Positions 1 through 12,502 of a stretch of 64,000 nt of DNA are shown here, piece by piece. A program made the position numbers and the translations under genes. Below the pieces are notes generated by a model that saw only the letters and a list, made by a program, of their open reading frames with translations, did no database searches and was not told the origin of the DNA. The stretch covers positions 285,379,751 to 285,443,750 of the forward strand of contig OW240914.1 in the NCBI GenBank assembly GCA_933207985.1, in the 5' to 3' direction. The first letter of the stretch is position 1; each line of letters begins with the position of its first letter. This stretch comes from Pelobates cultripes. Taxonomy: Eukaryota; Chordata; Amphibia; Anura; Pelobatidae.

Positions 1-153
1 ATTGCTCTATCAAATAAAGTCTGCGTCATGAAACCATGTTCAATCATGGACAAAATGGGCTATTGTCACTGTTCAAGCATGGACAAAATGGGCTATTGTC
101 ACTGTGGAAAGGGTGTATGGTGACCTGGGACACTTATTCTGCCTCTCAGCTGG
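1..153. repeat. Left copy of the repeat shared by both window edges
   Basis: This stretch is nearly identical to the last 185 bases of the window (63816-64000). It holds two copies of a ~33-bp unit (CATGGACAAAATGGGCTATT-type) where the right copy holds three. It is preceded by an AATAAA-like sequence. Looser similarity is seen at 55378-55520. The family is not recognised, and the homology runs to the window edge, so its true extent is unknown. Confidence 0.85.
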
Positions 154-3100
154 AAATGGGGACCTCTAGGGATCCCCTGGATCCGACCTGCCCCTTAAGT
201 GCTGGAGCAGGAGATACCCTAAAATGCTCTGGAACTGTTCTCCAGATTGGAAATGTGCTGCTATCCGGTGAAGCTTTGATCGGGTATCACTCGGTCCTCC
301 GACCATCAATCACAGCGCTACTAGAAGGGGATGTCGGGGAGGTCATGAGCCATCAAAGGATACCAAGGACTTGAGAGTACTCCTTTCCACAGAGCCAAAG
401 GAACCCTTTTTTATAAGGCTGTGACTAAACTGGAGCAAGCTTGAAATCCCTTGCCCGATGGGAAATAACCGCAACATCATAGAACTTTTTCATGCTGCTG
501 CTTAGGCGCAGATTTGATAAGGGCAGGGATTTAAACTTTGGCATGTTGCTCCTTGGGCGTGGATTTGTTTAGTGCATTACTTGAACCGAGAGAGTGACCA
601 GCATTCCATATAATGTGTGGGGGTGTTGTCCAAGAAAAGGAGGTTCTAGGAGAGTGTCACGACAACTATATGATCCAACACGCAGAACTATGTAACATCT
701 ACATAGAACAGAAAAACAGACAGAACATAAACCGGTGCTTAGAATAGCCAGGTTAATACGTTGAAAAATATAGAATAATGAAGGGAAAGCCAAGGTCAAG
801 GGAGCCAGAAATACACAAGATTGAGAAGTAAGCCAAGTCAAGAAAACTAGAAATTAGAATAGTCAGGAATCACCGAAGTCAAATACTAAGAATATCAATA
901 ACAAGATCAGGAAAACGCACTCTCGGATACCACGACAGGACAATGAGCTAAGGTATTATAGGGTTGAAATACCCCTCCTTGGGCTGTGATTGGTCAGAGC
1001 TTGGCCTCTGACCCCAGAATGTGCATGTGTGTCAACGGCGTGACGTCAGAGGCACTTTCGCATGACTTTTTGGAGGCGGGGCTACAAATAGACTCAACCT
1101 CACGGTCAGCGCCATCTTAGATCCCGCATGTGGAGGGGATTGAAGCCCCAGTGGGTCAGCTTCTTGCTCACTGCTGCACAGGTAATTCTTTTGTGTGGTT
1201 GCACTAATCGGGTGCGACCACGTGTGGCCCCGAGCCGGGGGCAGTGACAGGGACAATTTGTTAATCTTGTCTCTAGGTCTGGAAGGACACAGCAAGGACG
1301 CTACCTTGTTATCTGGGGATAATGCAATTAAGACTCTAGACAGAGTGGCGCCAGAGAGGGGATTCTGGTACTGTCCATTACACGGTATGGAGCCCGACCT
1401 GTTGGGGAAATCCACCACCCTGTTTATAAATAGTTGTGCTGTGGACTTTTTTCAAATGTAACTACTAAATACTTATACCTGAAAAAGTCCTTAGCTGACA
1501 AAACACATTGTGTTGTTTTATATTAATCATTTTAAGCATTAAAGTATATTTGCCATTCACTTACCCTATGTGTTTGACCATTTATTATACTTTTTTTTAA
1601 TGCTTTTAAGCTCTTTTAGTGTGTTTTAGTTCTTTTAATTTTCTGTTGTTCCTAAAACATATTTTTATTATCATAATACCTATTTGCTACCTATACTCTG
1701 GGAAGGACCATTCTTTGGAGGACCTACTCTACATTACATCCCTGGTGGGGTTTGTACCACCCAAGACCTGAGCAGTGTTTACTGCTCCATTAAATGTGAG
1801 TGGATTGTTTTTACTTTTTCACTCATTATTGTACAGTTTACAGAGAGCACTATTGTCTGCCTTTTGTATTTTTTATATACCCACCTATATGCCTAATGAT
1901 TGACTCCAAGAGAAACATATCCATCAGTGGGGATTGTACCGCATGCTGTTTCACTGTCACATCCTGTTCCTAGCTGCGAATCATTCTGGCTTGGCTTCTG
2001 GTATCCAGTACTCTCTTTTCAATTCTTGTTTAGTTTTTCTTGCTTTTTTGGTTTTCTATTCTATGTCTGGTTTTCTTTATACTGGGTCTTTCTGGGTTAA
2101 TTCCTGTAATCCGTCCCTGGAATTCCCAGTCTCCAGATTTCCTTTAAATGTTTGTTTTATGTTGCCACCCCTGTTTGTTTTCCATCATTCCTTTTGTTTC
2201 AGTGTTCCTGCAGGCAGCTGCTCAAGTCTTCTGCCCTTTCTTGCAGGTAAGTACTATGTGTGTTTTCTTTGGTTGGTTTAGTTTGCATTAGGCAGAGTAG
2301 GACCTGCCAAATATGGGGTACATTGGCGTTGTTCATGATCATATAATGTGACTAAATCCCCATGATTTTCATATGTAGTACTTAGTTATGTCTCCTCTTG
2401 TTTTACCTTGTATCTCTTGTCTTGTTTTATTTTGTCTTGTATTCCCAGTTCATGTACAGTCCTGTCCTGCCCTGTTCTTGTTTTCGTCATGTCTTGTGTA
2501 CATGTTCTGGGTTCTGCTTTCTATCCTTCTCAGGTTCTGGGTTCTATTAGTTCTGTCTTGTTTTCATGTTTGGTGCCTATCTCTAGTCTTGCCTTGTTTC
2601 TGTACTGGATACATTCTTGCTGCAGAGGCTTCCCAATTCACCTCTGGGAGGTCTGCTTAATTCCTGCTCCTAGTTCCTAGGATCTGCATAAGCTGAATCA
2701 AGGTTCTGGTATGTGGCTGCACAAACGCTGGTGCTCAACACCAGGGGGCGTGCGGTTACCCTGCACCAGACCCTGACCTATCCACTCTCACGCTGAAGAC
2801 TCCCACTTATCATCAGGCATACTGGGTCCCGGTCCACGCACCGCCGCCCGGACAGTGTATGGGTCCCGAGCACTGGACCGCCACCATGACATTCACTCAG
2901 AGCTGGTTTTATAGCTCTACTAAATGTGAGTGCTACATCATATATTTTCTTGTGTTTCCTGCACTTAGCACTAGATACTCTGCACCATCACCGGTTATCT
3001 TTCTGTTTTGTTACATATACCTCCCACCATCCAAAATCTGGACGATTGCAAGTAACGAATATTCCAAGCATTTGATGTTTTATTGGACTTTCTATTTTAG

Positions 3101-3196
3101 CACAACCTCTATATACATCCTTTATTATCTTGCTTTATATTTGTTAGTGAGGGCCTAAGGATATATCAGTGTTTGCTGCCTGCTTAATAATGCACA
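154..3196. other. No gene recognised; unclassified repetitive DNA
   Basis: Only short unrelated open frames occur and none resembles a known family. A C/T-rich stretch at about 2180-2690 gives hydrophobic Ser/Cys/Leu-rich translations that look like low-complexity artefacts. The segment around 880-1100 resembles part of 47850-47930 (both contain a CACTCTC-GATACC motif), so this is probably old repeat sequence. Confidence 0.5.
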
Positions 3197-3198
3197 TA

Positions 3199-4801
3199 TA
3201 GTGAGGGAAAAAAGTATTTGATCCCCTGCTGATTTTGAATGTTTGTCCACTGACAAAGAAATGATTAGTCTATAATCCATAATTTTAATGGTAGGTGTTT
3301 TTTAACAGTGAGAGACAGAATAACAAAGAAAAAAAAAATCCAGAAAAACGCATGTCAAAAAGTTATAAATTGATTTCCATGTCAGTGAGTGAAATAAATA
3401 TTTGATCCCCTATCAGTCAGCAAGATTTCTGGCTCCCAGGTGTTTTTTATACAGTTAACGAGCTGAGATTTGTAGCACTGTCTTAAAGGAAGTGCTACTA
3501 ATCTCAGCTTGTTACCTGTATAAAAGACACCTGTCCACAGAAGCAATCAATCAATCAGATTCCAAACTCTCTGCCATGGTCAAGACCAAAGAGCTGTCCA
3601 AGGATTTCAGGGACAAGATTGAAGACTTACACAAGGCTGGAATGGGCTACAAGACCATCACCAAGCAGCTTGGTGAAAAGGTGACAACAATTGGTGCGAT
3701 TATTCGCAAATAGAAGAAACACAAAATAACTGTCAGTCTCCCTGGGTGTGGTGCTCCATGCAAGATCTCACCTCATGGAGTTTCAATGATCATGAGAACG
3801 GTGAGGAATCAGCCCAGAACTACACGGGAGGATCTTGTTAATGATCTCAAGGCAGCTGGGACCATAGTCACCAAGAAAACAATTGGTAACACATTACGCC
3901 GTGAAGGACTGAAATCCGGCAGCGCCCGCAATGTCCCCCTTCTCAAGAAAGCACATGTACAGGCCTGTCTGAAGTTTGCCAATGAACATATAAATGATTC
4001 AGAGGAGAACGGGGTGAAAGTGTTGTGGTCAGATGAGACTAAAATCAACCTCTTGGGCATCAACTCAACTTGTCGTGTTTGGAGGTGGAGGAATGCTGCC
4101 TATGACTCCAAGAACACCATCCCCACCGTCAAACATGGAGGTGGAAACATTATGCTTTGGGGGTGTTTTTCTGCTAAGTGGACAGGACAACTGCACCGCA
4201 TCAAAGGGAAGATGGACGGGGCCATGCACTGTCAAATCTTGGGTGAGAACCTCCTTCCCTCAGCCTGGGCATTGAAAATGGCTTGTGGATGTGTATTCCA
4301 GCATGACAATGACCCAAAACACACAGCTAAGGCAACAAAGCAGTGGCTCAAGAAGAAGCACATTAAGGTCCTGGAGTGGACTAGCCAGTCTCCAGACCTT
4401 AATCCTATTGAAAATCTATGGAGGGAGCTGAAGGTTCGAGTTGCCAAATGTCAGCCTTGAAACCTTAATGACTTGGAGAGGATCTGCAAAGAGGAGTGGA
4501 ACAAAATCCCTCCTGAGCTATGTGCAAACCTGGTGGCCAACTACAAGAAACATCTGACCTCTGCGATTGCCAACAAGAGTTTTGCCACCAAGTACTAAGT
4601 CGAAGGGGTCAAATACTTATTTCACTCATTGACATGGAAATCAATTTATAACTTTTTTGACATGCATTTTTCTGGATTTTTTTTAATTCTGTCTCTCACT
4701 GTTAAAATGCACCTACCATTAAAATTATAGACTGATCATTTTGTTGTCAGTGGACAAACGTTCACAATCAGCAGGAGATCAAATACTTTTTCCCCTCACT
4801 G
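3199..4801 (+). mobile_element. Complete Tc1-type DNA transposon (family 1)
   Basis: The element is 1603 bp, flanked by TA at 3197-3198 and 4802-4803. Terminal inverted repeats of about 200 bp begin TAGTGAGGGAAAAAAG on the left and the complement of CAGTGAGGGG on the right. A second copy of the GTATTTGAT-type motif lies at the inner end of each repeat (about 3387-3411 and 4610-4625), giving the IR/DR layout known from Sleeping Beauty-like Tc1 elements. One transposase reading frame lies between the repeats. Confidence 0.93.
3576..4598 (+). pseudogene. Tc1 transposase (DD34E) with two in-frame stops
   Basis: A single reading frame of 340 codons runs from ATG at 3576 ([14 protein letters not shown]) to TAA at 4596-4598, the usual Tc1 length. 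It has no frameshift; two in-frame stops break it: TAG at 3711-3713 after IIRK, and TGA at 4458-4460 after KCQP (TGA could derive from CGA by a C-to-T change). The paired helix-turn-helix DNA-binding region lies in residues ~1-110. The catalytic triad is intact: Asp153 (WSDETK), Asp244 (QHDNDPKHT) and Glu279 (NPIENLW), an exact 34-residue D-E spacing. A glycine-rich box ([11 protein letters not shown]) lies between the first two Asp. The family enzyme cuts and pastes at TA sites. This is a recently inactivated copy, not an expressed gene. Confidence 0.93.
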
Positions 4802-4803
4802 TA

Positions 4804-5379
4804 TAGTTGTTTTTTTACTTCTTATCCTGCATTCTATTGTTTGTAACCTAAGATAGTTTAGCTTGAAAGTGTGTGCTTTATCCCCTTGGATTAGAAAGGA
4901 AAAATAAGGAAACACACTTGATGCCTTCTGTACTTCATAGTCAGAAGTGTATGGCAGATGGGTATTGAGCACTGACGAACTTTGAAAGATTTCATAGACT
5001 CACAGGGTTATTTGCTAGAGCGAGAGTTTTAGGTCAAAATAGCTGACGTCAAAAAACAACAAAACAATTGTTCATTCGGTGTAATTAATCTCTCCTGTAA
5101 TTTGAAGTTCACATTGAAGTCACTTTGAATTCTTACTTTACTGAATAATGATGTCTGACTATTTTGTTTAATATGTAAGTAATTCTTGTTTGTGCTAAGC
5201 CCTTCCTATACAGTGTAATGTATAATGTAATGTAATAATCTGAGAAATAGAGGTATGTATTGTAGGCCCATAATTAGATATTATCACCAGAGTTTATAGT
5301 CCAGGAGACCAGGACAAATACATTGATATCACAGGTAGAGTCACTGGAAACTTATGAAATATGAAAAATAAATTAAATG
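4804..5379. other. No feature recognised
   Basis: AT-rich DNA between two Tc1 elements. I see no open frame of interest and no terminal repeats. Confidence 0.5.
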
Positions 5380-5606
5380 TACAGGTGATGCTCGAAAAAT
5401 TAGAATATCGTGCAAAAGTTCATTTATTTCAGTAATGCAACGTAAAAGGGGAAACTAATGTATGAGATAGACGCATTACATGCAAAGCAAGATAGTTCAA
5501 GCCTTGATTTGTCATAAGTGCGATGATTATGGCTTACACCTCACGAAAACCCCAAATCCATAATCTTAGTAAATTAGAATATTACATGCAATCAATAAAA
5601 CAAGGA

Positions 5607-6656
5607 GTGTATGTGACAAAATGCCTTTTGTCCCTGGATTGTTAGGTGACAAGCTGCCCTTTGCCCCCGGCTGTTGGAGGAGCCTGATTGCCAGCCTCCT
5701 TCCTCATGACTATGGCCCTGGGGTGTATTGACATCTAAAAAGACTATTTGGGGCTTACTGGCTTCTAAAGACAGTTTTTTCCCATTGGAATCCATGGGAA
5801 GGTGTATTTCTTCCCCTCCCCCGTTTCCTTTCTATTGTTCTCCAGCAGGGCGTTGTCCCAGGCACACTGCCAAACCAGTTGGAACTGACTGCTTTTGTCC
5901 CTCCTTGGTTCCCCCCCTTGCTATGCTTTGCCCCATGTCAAATTTACTCTGTTCATGGGATATGAGCGCTGTTCACCTAGATTGGGCGCTCAGATCCGAG
6001 CTATCTGGGGATAGGTTAAATGTGGGAGTTCTGTGTAATATAATAAGAATTATGTATTTTTATGTACTTTTACTGTTAGTGTAAAATGTAGATATTTTCT
6101 GTACCTGGAGATAATTGAGTTTACTGCAGTGCCTTAATCCAATTATCTCCAGGGTGGAGAGGAGGGATTTCATTGTGTATGTGGGAGTGTTATTATGTTA
6201 ATTAGTGTTCCCATTGGTTTGTGTCCCTTTTGTCACAGTTTACCACCAGGTCCAGGGGGTGTGCCTCTGGCCTGAAAACTTGTATATAAGGAGTAATAAA
6301 TGCTCATTGGAGTCAGATCATCTTGTACCTTCATGAAGTTTCAGCTCATGTTTGAGGGATTGGAGAACTACACTCTGGGGATTGCTATAATCACTATACT
6401 CCCCAGGGTATGATCACTAAGCTCTCCTAAGAGCTTGTTCCTGTTCCTGCTCTCTGGAATTCAGAGAGGTCGACCTACTGGAAGCTGGACCCTGGTCTTG
6501 GGTGGAGACCGCGAGACCCCAACCAAGCTGCGGCAGTTTGTGGGGTCTGCAGTGGTTATGGTGTCAGGTGGAGTGCTTGGAGACCTCGGAAAGCACTAGG
6601 AGCATCCTTCAGCGGAAGGTACCCGGTCGGGGTGCCAGCGGTTCCGTTACAGTGTA
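5607..6656 (+). mobile_element. Solo LTR inserted in the Tc1 element
   Basis: A 1040-bp segment (5612-6651) begins TGTGACAAAA and ends TTCCGTTACA. It is flanked by the 5-bp direct repeat GTGTA (5607-5611, 6652-6656). Tc1 sequence lies on both sides, so the boundaries are well supported. A TATA-like TATATAAGG and an AATAAA sit near 6280-6300, in the right order for an LTR promoter and poly(A) signal. No coding sequence remains, as expected after LTR-LTR recombination. The end resembles that of the LTR at 13275-13815. Gypsy versus retroviral origin cannot be decided from the LTR alone. Confidence 0.88.
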
Positions 6657-6743
6657 CATAGAACAATATCGGACCTCTGAAAAGTATAAGCATGCATATG
6701 GACTCAGTACTTGGTTTGGTCCCCTTTTGCAGCAATTACTGCC

Positions 6744-7739
6744 TCAATGCGGCGTGGCATGGAAGCTATCAGCCTGTGGCACTGCTGAGGTGTTATGGAA
6801 GACCAGGTATGCTTCAATAGTGGCCTTCAGCTCTTCTGCATTGTTCGGTCTCATGTCTCTCATCTTTCTCTTGGCAATGCCCCGTTGATTCTCTATGGGG
6901 TTCAGGTCAGGCGAGTTTGCTGGCCAATCAAGCACAGTAATCCCACAGTCATTGAACCAGGTTTTGGTGCTTTTTGCAGTGTGGGCAGGTGCCAAGTCCT
7001 GCTGGAAACTGAAGTCAGCATCCCTATAAAGCTCATCTGCGGATGGAAGCATGAAGTGCTCCAAAATCTCCTGTTAGACGGATGCGTTGACCCTGGACTT
7101 AATGAAGCACAGTGGACCAACACCAGCAGATGACATGGCTACCCAAATCAACACAGACTGTGGAAACTTCACACTGGACTTCAAACATCTTGCAGTGTGT
7201 GCCTCTCCATCCTTCCTCCAGACTCTGGGTCCTTGGTTTCCAAATGAGATGCAAAAGTTGCTCTCATCAGAAAAGAGGACTTTGGACCAATGCGCAACAG
7301 ACCAGGTCTGTTTTTCTTTAGCCCAGGTAAGACACTTCTGACGTTGTTTGTTGTTCAGGAGCAGCTTGACAAGAGGAATACAACATCTGATGTCCAGGAT
7401 CCGTCTGTGTGTGGTGGCTCTTGATGCACTGACTCCAGCCTCAGTCCATTCCGTGTGAAAGTCCCCAACACATTTGAATGGCCTTTTCCTGACAATCCTC
7501 TCCAGGCTGCGGTCATCCCTGCTGCTTGTGTACCTTTTTCTTCCACACTTTTCCCTTCCACATAACTTTCTATTAATGTGCTTTGATACAGCACTTTGGG
7601 AACATTCAACTTCCTTCGCAATTACCTTTTGAGGCTTTCCCTCCTTATGGAGGGTGTCAATGATGGTTTTCTGCACAACTGTCAGGTCAGCAGTCTTCCC
7701 CATGATTGGGATTCCTACTGAATCAGACTGAGAGACCAT
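6744..7739 (-). pseudogene. Tc1 transposase, family 2, broken
   Basis: The minus-strand frame opens at 7739 (MVSQSDSVGIPIMGKT); the more likely native start is the internal Met of MGKTADLTVVQ near 7703. A helix-turn-helix region follows (QKVIAKEVECSQSAVSKHI). Catalytic motifs are LFSDESNF, FQQDLAPAHT and NPIENQ, a Tc1-type DDE triad. An in-frame stop at about 7074-7076 separates the catalytic halves, and near 6775 the C-terminal tail (PRRIEAVIAAKG) continues in another frame. The protein would be ~335 aa if open. It is a decayed copy; the family function is TA-specific cut-and-paste transposition. Confidence 0.9.
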
Positions 7740-8465
7740 TTAAAGGCTCAGAAACCCTTTGCAGGTGTTATGGCTTACTTAGCTGATTAGAGTGGGACAC
7801 TGTGAGCCTAGAATATTGCACCTTTTCACAATATTCTAATTTACTGAGATTGTGGATTTGGGGTTTTCATGAGCTGTAAGCCATAATCATCGCACTTATG
7901 ACAAATCACGGCTTGAACTATCTTGCTTTGCATGTAATGCATCTATTTCATATATTAGTTTCCCCTTTTACGTTGCATTACTGAAATAAATGAACTTTTG
8001 CACGATATTCTAATTTTTCAAGTATCACCTGTATATTGCCTATTTTTAAAATCATATGATATTGCCTCCCCAGCTGGGAGAAACAACTAAAAAAATTAAA
8101 TCATTATTATTGGCGTTATTTTATTGCACTGTCAAATTCTGCGATTCCACAACACGTTTATACCATGTCATGGTTTGAGTGTGATTTTTTTTTCAGTATT
8201 TCTTTGCATTAAAGAACATTGAAAGCTTCACTACTCCCAGTGGGAACCAGAATATTAACATTTTAAACTAATTCCATCAAAGTACGATGACTTAATTTAG
8301 ATTTTTTTTTAAAAAACATAGATTGGGTTATTCAAAGTAAATGTCAAATTTAAGTCCCTTGTAGCCAAACTCATAACATTCTTTAAGTCAGCTGTGCTAT
8401 CATCTCAGCTACTCTGGCCTTAAATTTGAAGTTCACTTAGAATTTTTACTTTAGTGAAAAACCCT

Positions 8466-8545
8466 TTAACACCTTAAGGACCAAACTTCTGGAATAAAAG
8501 GGAATCATGACATGTCACACATGTCATGTGTCCTTAAGGGGTTAA
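8466..8545. mobile_element. 80-bp palindromic TTAA MITE (CCTTAAGGACC family)
   Basis: Both ends are TTAA with inverted ends (TTAACACCTTAAGGACC and GTCCTTAAGGGGTTAA) and a central ACATGTCACACATGTCAT palindrome. Another 80-bp copy is at 48878-48957, and a 49-bp half copy sits inside retroviral pol at 35578-35626. It has no coding capacity. Confidence 0.8.
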
Positions 8546-9538
8546 ACTTAATGTTCGAAGCCGTCACTGTGACCCCATGACTGGTACTCAGAATGTGATG
8601 AAATGTATAGATATATAATGCTAAATAGTTTTATGGGCATCAAATTCCAACATATAAATATGTAATGGTATTGCCGCAAGGTTATTAAGGGGTTAACTGA
8701 ATGATACCAGTAGTTGCCATGGCTGCTGTATATTAACTACAAAAGACAGATCCTTAAACCTCTGAGAAATGGATCTGAAGGGCTTTTCTCACACTTCTTC
8801 GCTTCTCTCCCGCCTCACTCTCTTGTGGGACGATATTTTTTTCCCATCTCTACATTTCCTTCTCAGCCATATTTGCACAAAATCACAAGCTTGGGCTGGG
8901 GTCAGCCAGAAAATGTATTTTAAGTAAATTGAACTTTAGAAGCGGCCTTTTTTTTTTTTTGCAGGAGGAAACGTGAACCCTGAGTCAGTTCTGCCAAAGA
9001 AAACAAGAGAAAACTTCTCGTTCTCCCCACGGAGCACTCATTGCAAATCATTACTAACCATGTGATGCTATGTGTTGGAGTTGTTCATTAGTGATTTCGA
9101 GTTAATAACACCATATGAGCTCTTGAATGATACAGAACTGACAGCCAGCAAGCTGGCTTTCTACTGTTTATTGAATGATAAAGGTGTTACAGGTACAAGT
9201 CACAGAGTGTTCTCATGAAGATGACATGCATAGTAAGATCAAATAGAGCTAGCATGGGCGTACATAACAGCTCAGCTTGCGGAGTTATAAAAGTAAATCA
9301 TTTTAAAAGTAGCTACTCTGTAATAATAATTTGGTACCTCTACATAAATTGTATACAGAGGCATGCCACCTAATGCAGGTGGACAGTAAAAAAGGGGAAT
9401 GGAATTCCTATTACTCTCAGTCAGGCACATATAGAAGTTACAATCCACAGCATTTTGAATACCTTCACCATAATCCTATACAGCCCATAACACTAACTCT
9501 ATGTACACCCTAAATTTAACCATATCACAACCAAACCC
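8546..9538. other. No feature recognised
   Basis: AT-rich DNA with a 14-T run near 8950. I see no gene, terminal repeats or recognisable element. Confidence 0.5.
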
Positions 9539-9539
9539 T

Positions 9540-10690
9540 GTGTTACCCTCAGTGGTCCAAAGTTAGCTGGTATCCTGTGCAATCCTCTGTGTTCCATAGC
9601 AACCTGCTATCCTGTGTTACCCTCAGTGTTCCATAGCAACCTGCTATCCTGTGTTACCCTCAGTGTTCCATAGCAACCTGCTATCCTGTGTTACCCTCAG
9701 TGTTCCAGAGCAAGCTGCTATTCTGTGTTACCCTCAGTGTTGCAGAGCAAGCGGTTACCCTTAGCGTTCCAGAGCAAGCTGGTACCCTGTTACCCTCAGT
9801 GTTCCGGAGCAAACTGCTATCCTGTTACCCTCATTGCTCCAGAGCAAGCTGCTGTCCTGTGTTAGCCTCAGTGTTCCAGACTAAGCTATTATCCTGTTAT
9901 CTTCAGAGTTGCAGAGCAAGCTGTTAACCTGTGTTACCCTCAGTATTCCAGAACAAATTGCTATCCTGGTACCCTCAGTGTTCCAGAACAAACTGCTATC
10001 CTGGTACCCTCAGTGTTCCAGAACAAACTGCTATCCTGGTACCCTCAGTGTTCCAGAGCAAGCTGCTATCCTGTGTTACTCACAGTGTGCCAGAGCAAGG
10101 TGCTCCCCTGTTACCCTCAGTGTTCAAGAGCAAGCTGCTATCCTGTATTACCCTCTGTGTTCCAGAGCAAGCTGCTATCCAGTATTACCTTCTGTGTTCC
10201 AGAGCAAGCTGCTATCCTGTTACCCTCAAGGTTCAAGAGTTGGCTGTTATCCTGTGTTACCCTCAGTGTTCCAGGGCAAGCCGCTATCCTGTGTTACCCT
10301 CAGTGTTCCAGAGCAAGCCGCTATCTTGTGTTACCCTCAGTGTTCCAGAGCAAGCTGCTATCCTGTGTTACCTTCAGTGTTCCAGAGCACGCTGCTATCC
10401 TGTGTTACCCTCAGTGTTTCAGAGCAAGCTGCTATCCTGTGTTACCCTTAGTATTCCAGAGCAAGCCGCTATCTTGTTACCCTCAGTGTTCCAGAGCAAG
10501 CCGCTATCTTGTGTTACCCTCAGTGTTCCAGAGCAAGCTACTATCCTGTGTTACCATCAGTATTCCAGAGCAAGCCGCTATCCTATGTTAACCTGAGAGT
10601 TCCAGAGCAAGCCGCTACGCTGTGTTACCCTCAGTGTTCCAGAGCAAGTTGCTATCCTGTGTTATCCTCAGTGTTCCAGAGCAAGCTTCC
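9540..10690. repeat. 37-bp minisatellite, about 30 units
   Basis: The unit reads roughly CTGCTATCCTGTGTTACCCT followed by CAGTGTTCCAGAGCAAG (37 bp). A 35-bp variant lacks one GT. Units diverge at the left end and are most uniform at about 10240-10690. Because 37 is not a multiple of three, each frame cycles through the same three peptides, and all three plus-strand frames stay open for hundreds of bases. This explains the Cys/Ser/Gln-rich open frames here; they are not a gene. Confidence 0.93.
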
Positions 10691-12289
10691 TTCTGGTGCA
10701 ACCAAACTTGCCCCCTGTATCCAGATGCCCTGATCCCTTCTTTGTATTGAGTTATCTGTTTTGAATTTGCCTTATTCTTTCGTGTTCTTGCAGCTAGAAC
10801 AGTCATTTTCCTCTTTACGTTGTGAGTATTCTGTTGTCTTTGCATATCGGGTTCCGATGTATAGCGGTTGTTGCTGTGGTCAGCACACCTTCCAGACAAA
10901 GCCATGACACTGATGCACTGCGTAAGCACATCTTATTTTGTGCTTGGGGACAGTTCCCTGGTGTCTCTAGATGTTGGACATGAGGGAACTGAAGCCTGCC
11001 ACTAATGGACAGTTGGCATGGCAGATTTTTGGAGTTTACGCAGGCTGCTGAGGGGAGTTGAGTACCAGAAGCCTTAGCCAGTGTCCTCTGTAGCCTAGTC
11101 ATGCACCTATGCTTGATAGTAGAGCTACAGGAACAGTTATAGGAAGTAATAGAGAGTGTAAAACTCAGTGCTGCCCCAGTTCCTCCAGTGTCTGTGTGTG
11201 CCGCTGGACAGGAAGTGGAAGGGACTTCTTCCCATCTACTAATTCTAAACACCACCTAGACCACAACTTCCCCCACCTCAAGCTTTTACATATTTTAACA
11301 CTAAACACTGTAATTTACTCTGACATTAACACCTCTCTAACCTTAACCTTCTCTTTAACCTAACCACGTCTAGCATTATTTTTTAAACCTGCATGCATTT
11401 ACACAGCTGTACACTCACTACTCACAGATTCAAAAAAGATATATTTTAAGGAGAAAATGCACATAAATGTGTATAGGTAAATGCAGTTGTTGTCTTCTAC
11501 AGCCTGGGAAAGTGCAATGGGTGAGGTTCTGTGGTTTGATAAGGGCATAGTGACTGATGTGAAAGACAGGGGTAGTCCTTGTACCATAACTTAAAAAAGG
11601 AATTGTAGATTAGGCTGCTTGAAGTATCCCTTTAACAAAGTTCCATGCCAGCAGAATTTGTAGTAACTCCTCTCCAGACTTAGATTGGTGATATTACCAC
11701 TCTGTATAACATTTGGGTTTATAAAACAGAATATGACCCGAGGCAATACTTTGTCCTCATGGACCATTCATTCTCTTATGTTTATGTAGTTGACAACAAA
11801 ACAGAGAACACACACTATGCTAGAAGCTAATTTAATAATGTACCACTAGATTTAAAATGTTTTCTTTGTGGACAAAAAAATAGTAGCGGATATCTTTAAA
11901 GCGGCTCTGTTACATTTCAGGTTTTGCTTTCAAATTAAGCCTTTTTTTCTCTATATTTCTTATTGTTTTTATTTTTTTAAAATTGACCTAAATTTTTTTA
12001 GTTAATACGTTAGATAAAGTAGGGACTTCTTTCTCTCATTGGAAGCGTGGTCTTTGGCATTTTTTGGTGATTGGCGGGGCTTAAGCAAAGTTCCAACAAT
12101 TTACCAACAATCTATCAGTTAAAAAAATCCTGCAGAAGGGCAAACTGCAGACTTCATGGACAGGGGAGAACTAAATTGAGGAATGTTGGGGGTTTTGATG
12201 GTGTCCTTGTTGGTTAACCTGTTAACATTTAAGGGGTGGAGGATGATTTCAAAAGAAATATAAAAGCAACATAGCATAAACTGTATAAT
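10691..12289. other. No feature recognised
   Basis: Mixed AT-rich sequence. Short open frames around 10615-11255 show no known family and partly overlap the minisatellite edge. A CCCTTTAAC fragment near 11629 may be a MITE remnant. Confidence 0.45.
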
Positions 12290-12502
12290 GTGGTATCCAC
12301 ATAAATAGTATAGAGGACAATCACGAATAAAAGAGCCCTCAAGGTCGGCTCTGGACTCTGTTCGTATTTTCAACACTCTCAGGTTGGTGTAGTGTTTCTG
12401 GTTTCCTTGGTGTTGTCCTTCTGAATTGAGGATCAGGAACCGAATAAATAGTATAAATACACTTTATTAGAACACAACAAATAGAGAGGTGGTTAAAATA
12501 AA

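Larger units (their letters stand above)
5382..8031 (-). mobile_element. Tc1-type DNA transposon (family 2) interrupted by a solo LTR
   Basis: Long inverted repeats (~200 bp) begin CAGGTGATGCTCGAAAAATT at 5382 and end with the complementary AAGTATCACCTG at 8031, flanked by TA (5380-5381, 8032-8033). Removing the inserted LTR and one 5-bp duplication leaves ~1605 bp, a normal Tc1 size. The transposase lies on the minus strand. A truncated copy of the same family is at 55528-56418. Confidence 0.92.

Noticed and set aside
1340..1370. TGGCGCC as a retroviral primer-binding site
   Set aside because: The following bases do not match a tRNA 3' end and no LTR end precedes it.
2388..2680. Hydrophobic membrane-protein-like open frames
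   Set aside because: Two overlapping frames of a T/C-rich low-complexity stretch; no start context or homology.
9540..10690. CRISPR-like array
   Set aside because: The repeats are contiguous, diverged and lack unique spacers, and the genome is eukaryotic.
9688..10733. Overlapping Cys/Ser-rich open frames up to 221 codons
   Set aside because: All three frames read the same 37-bp minisatellite.
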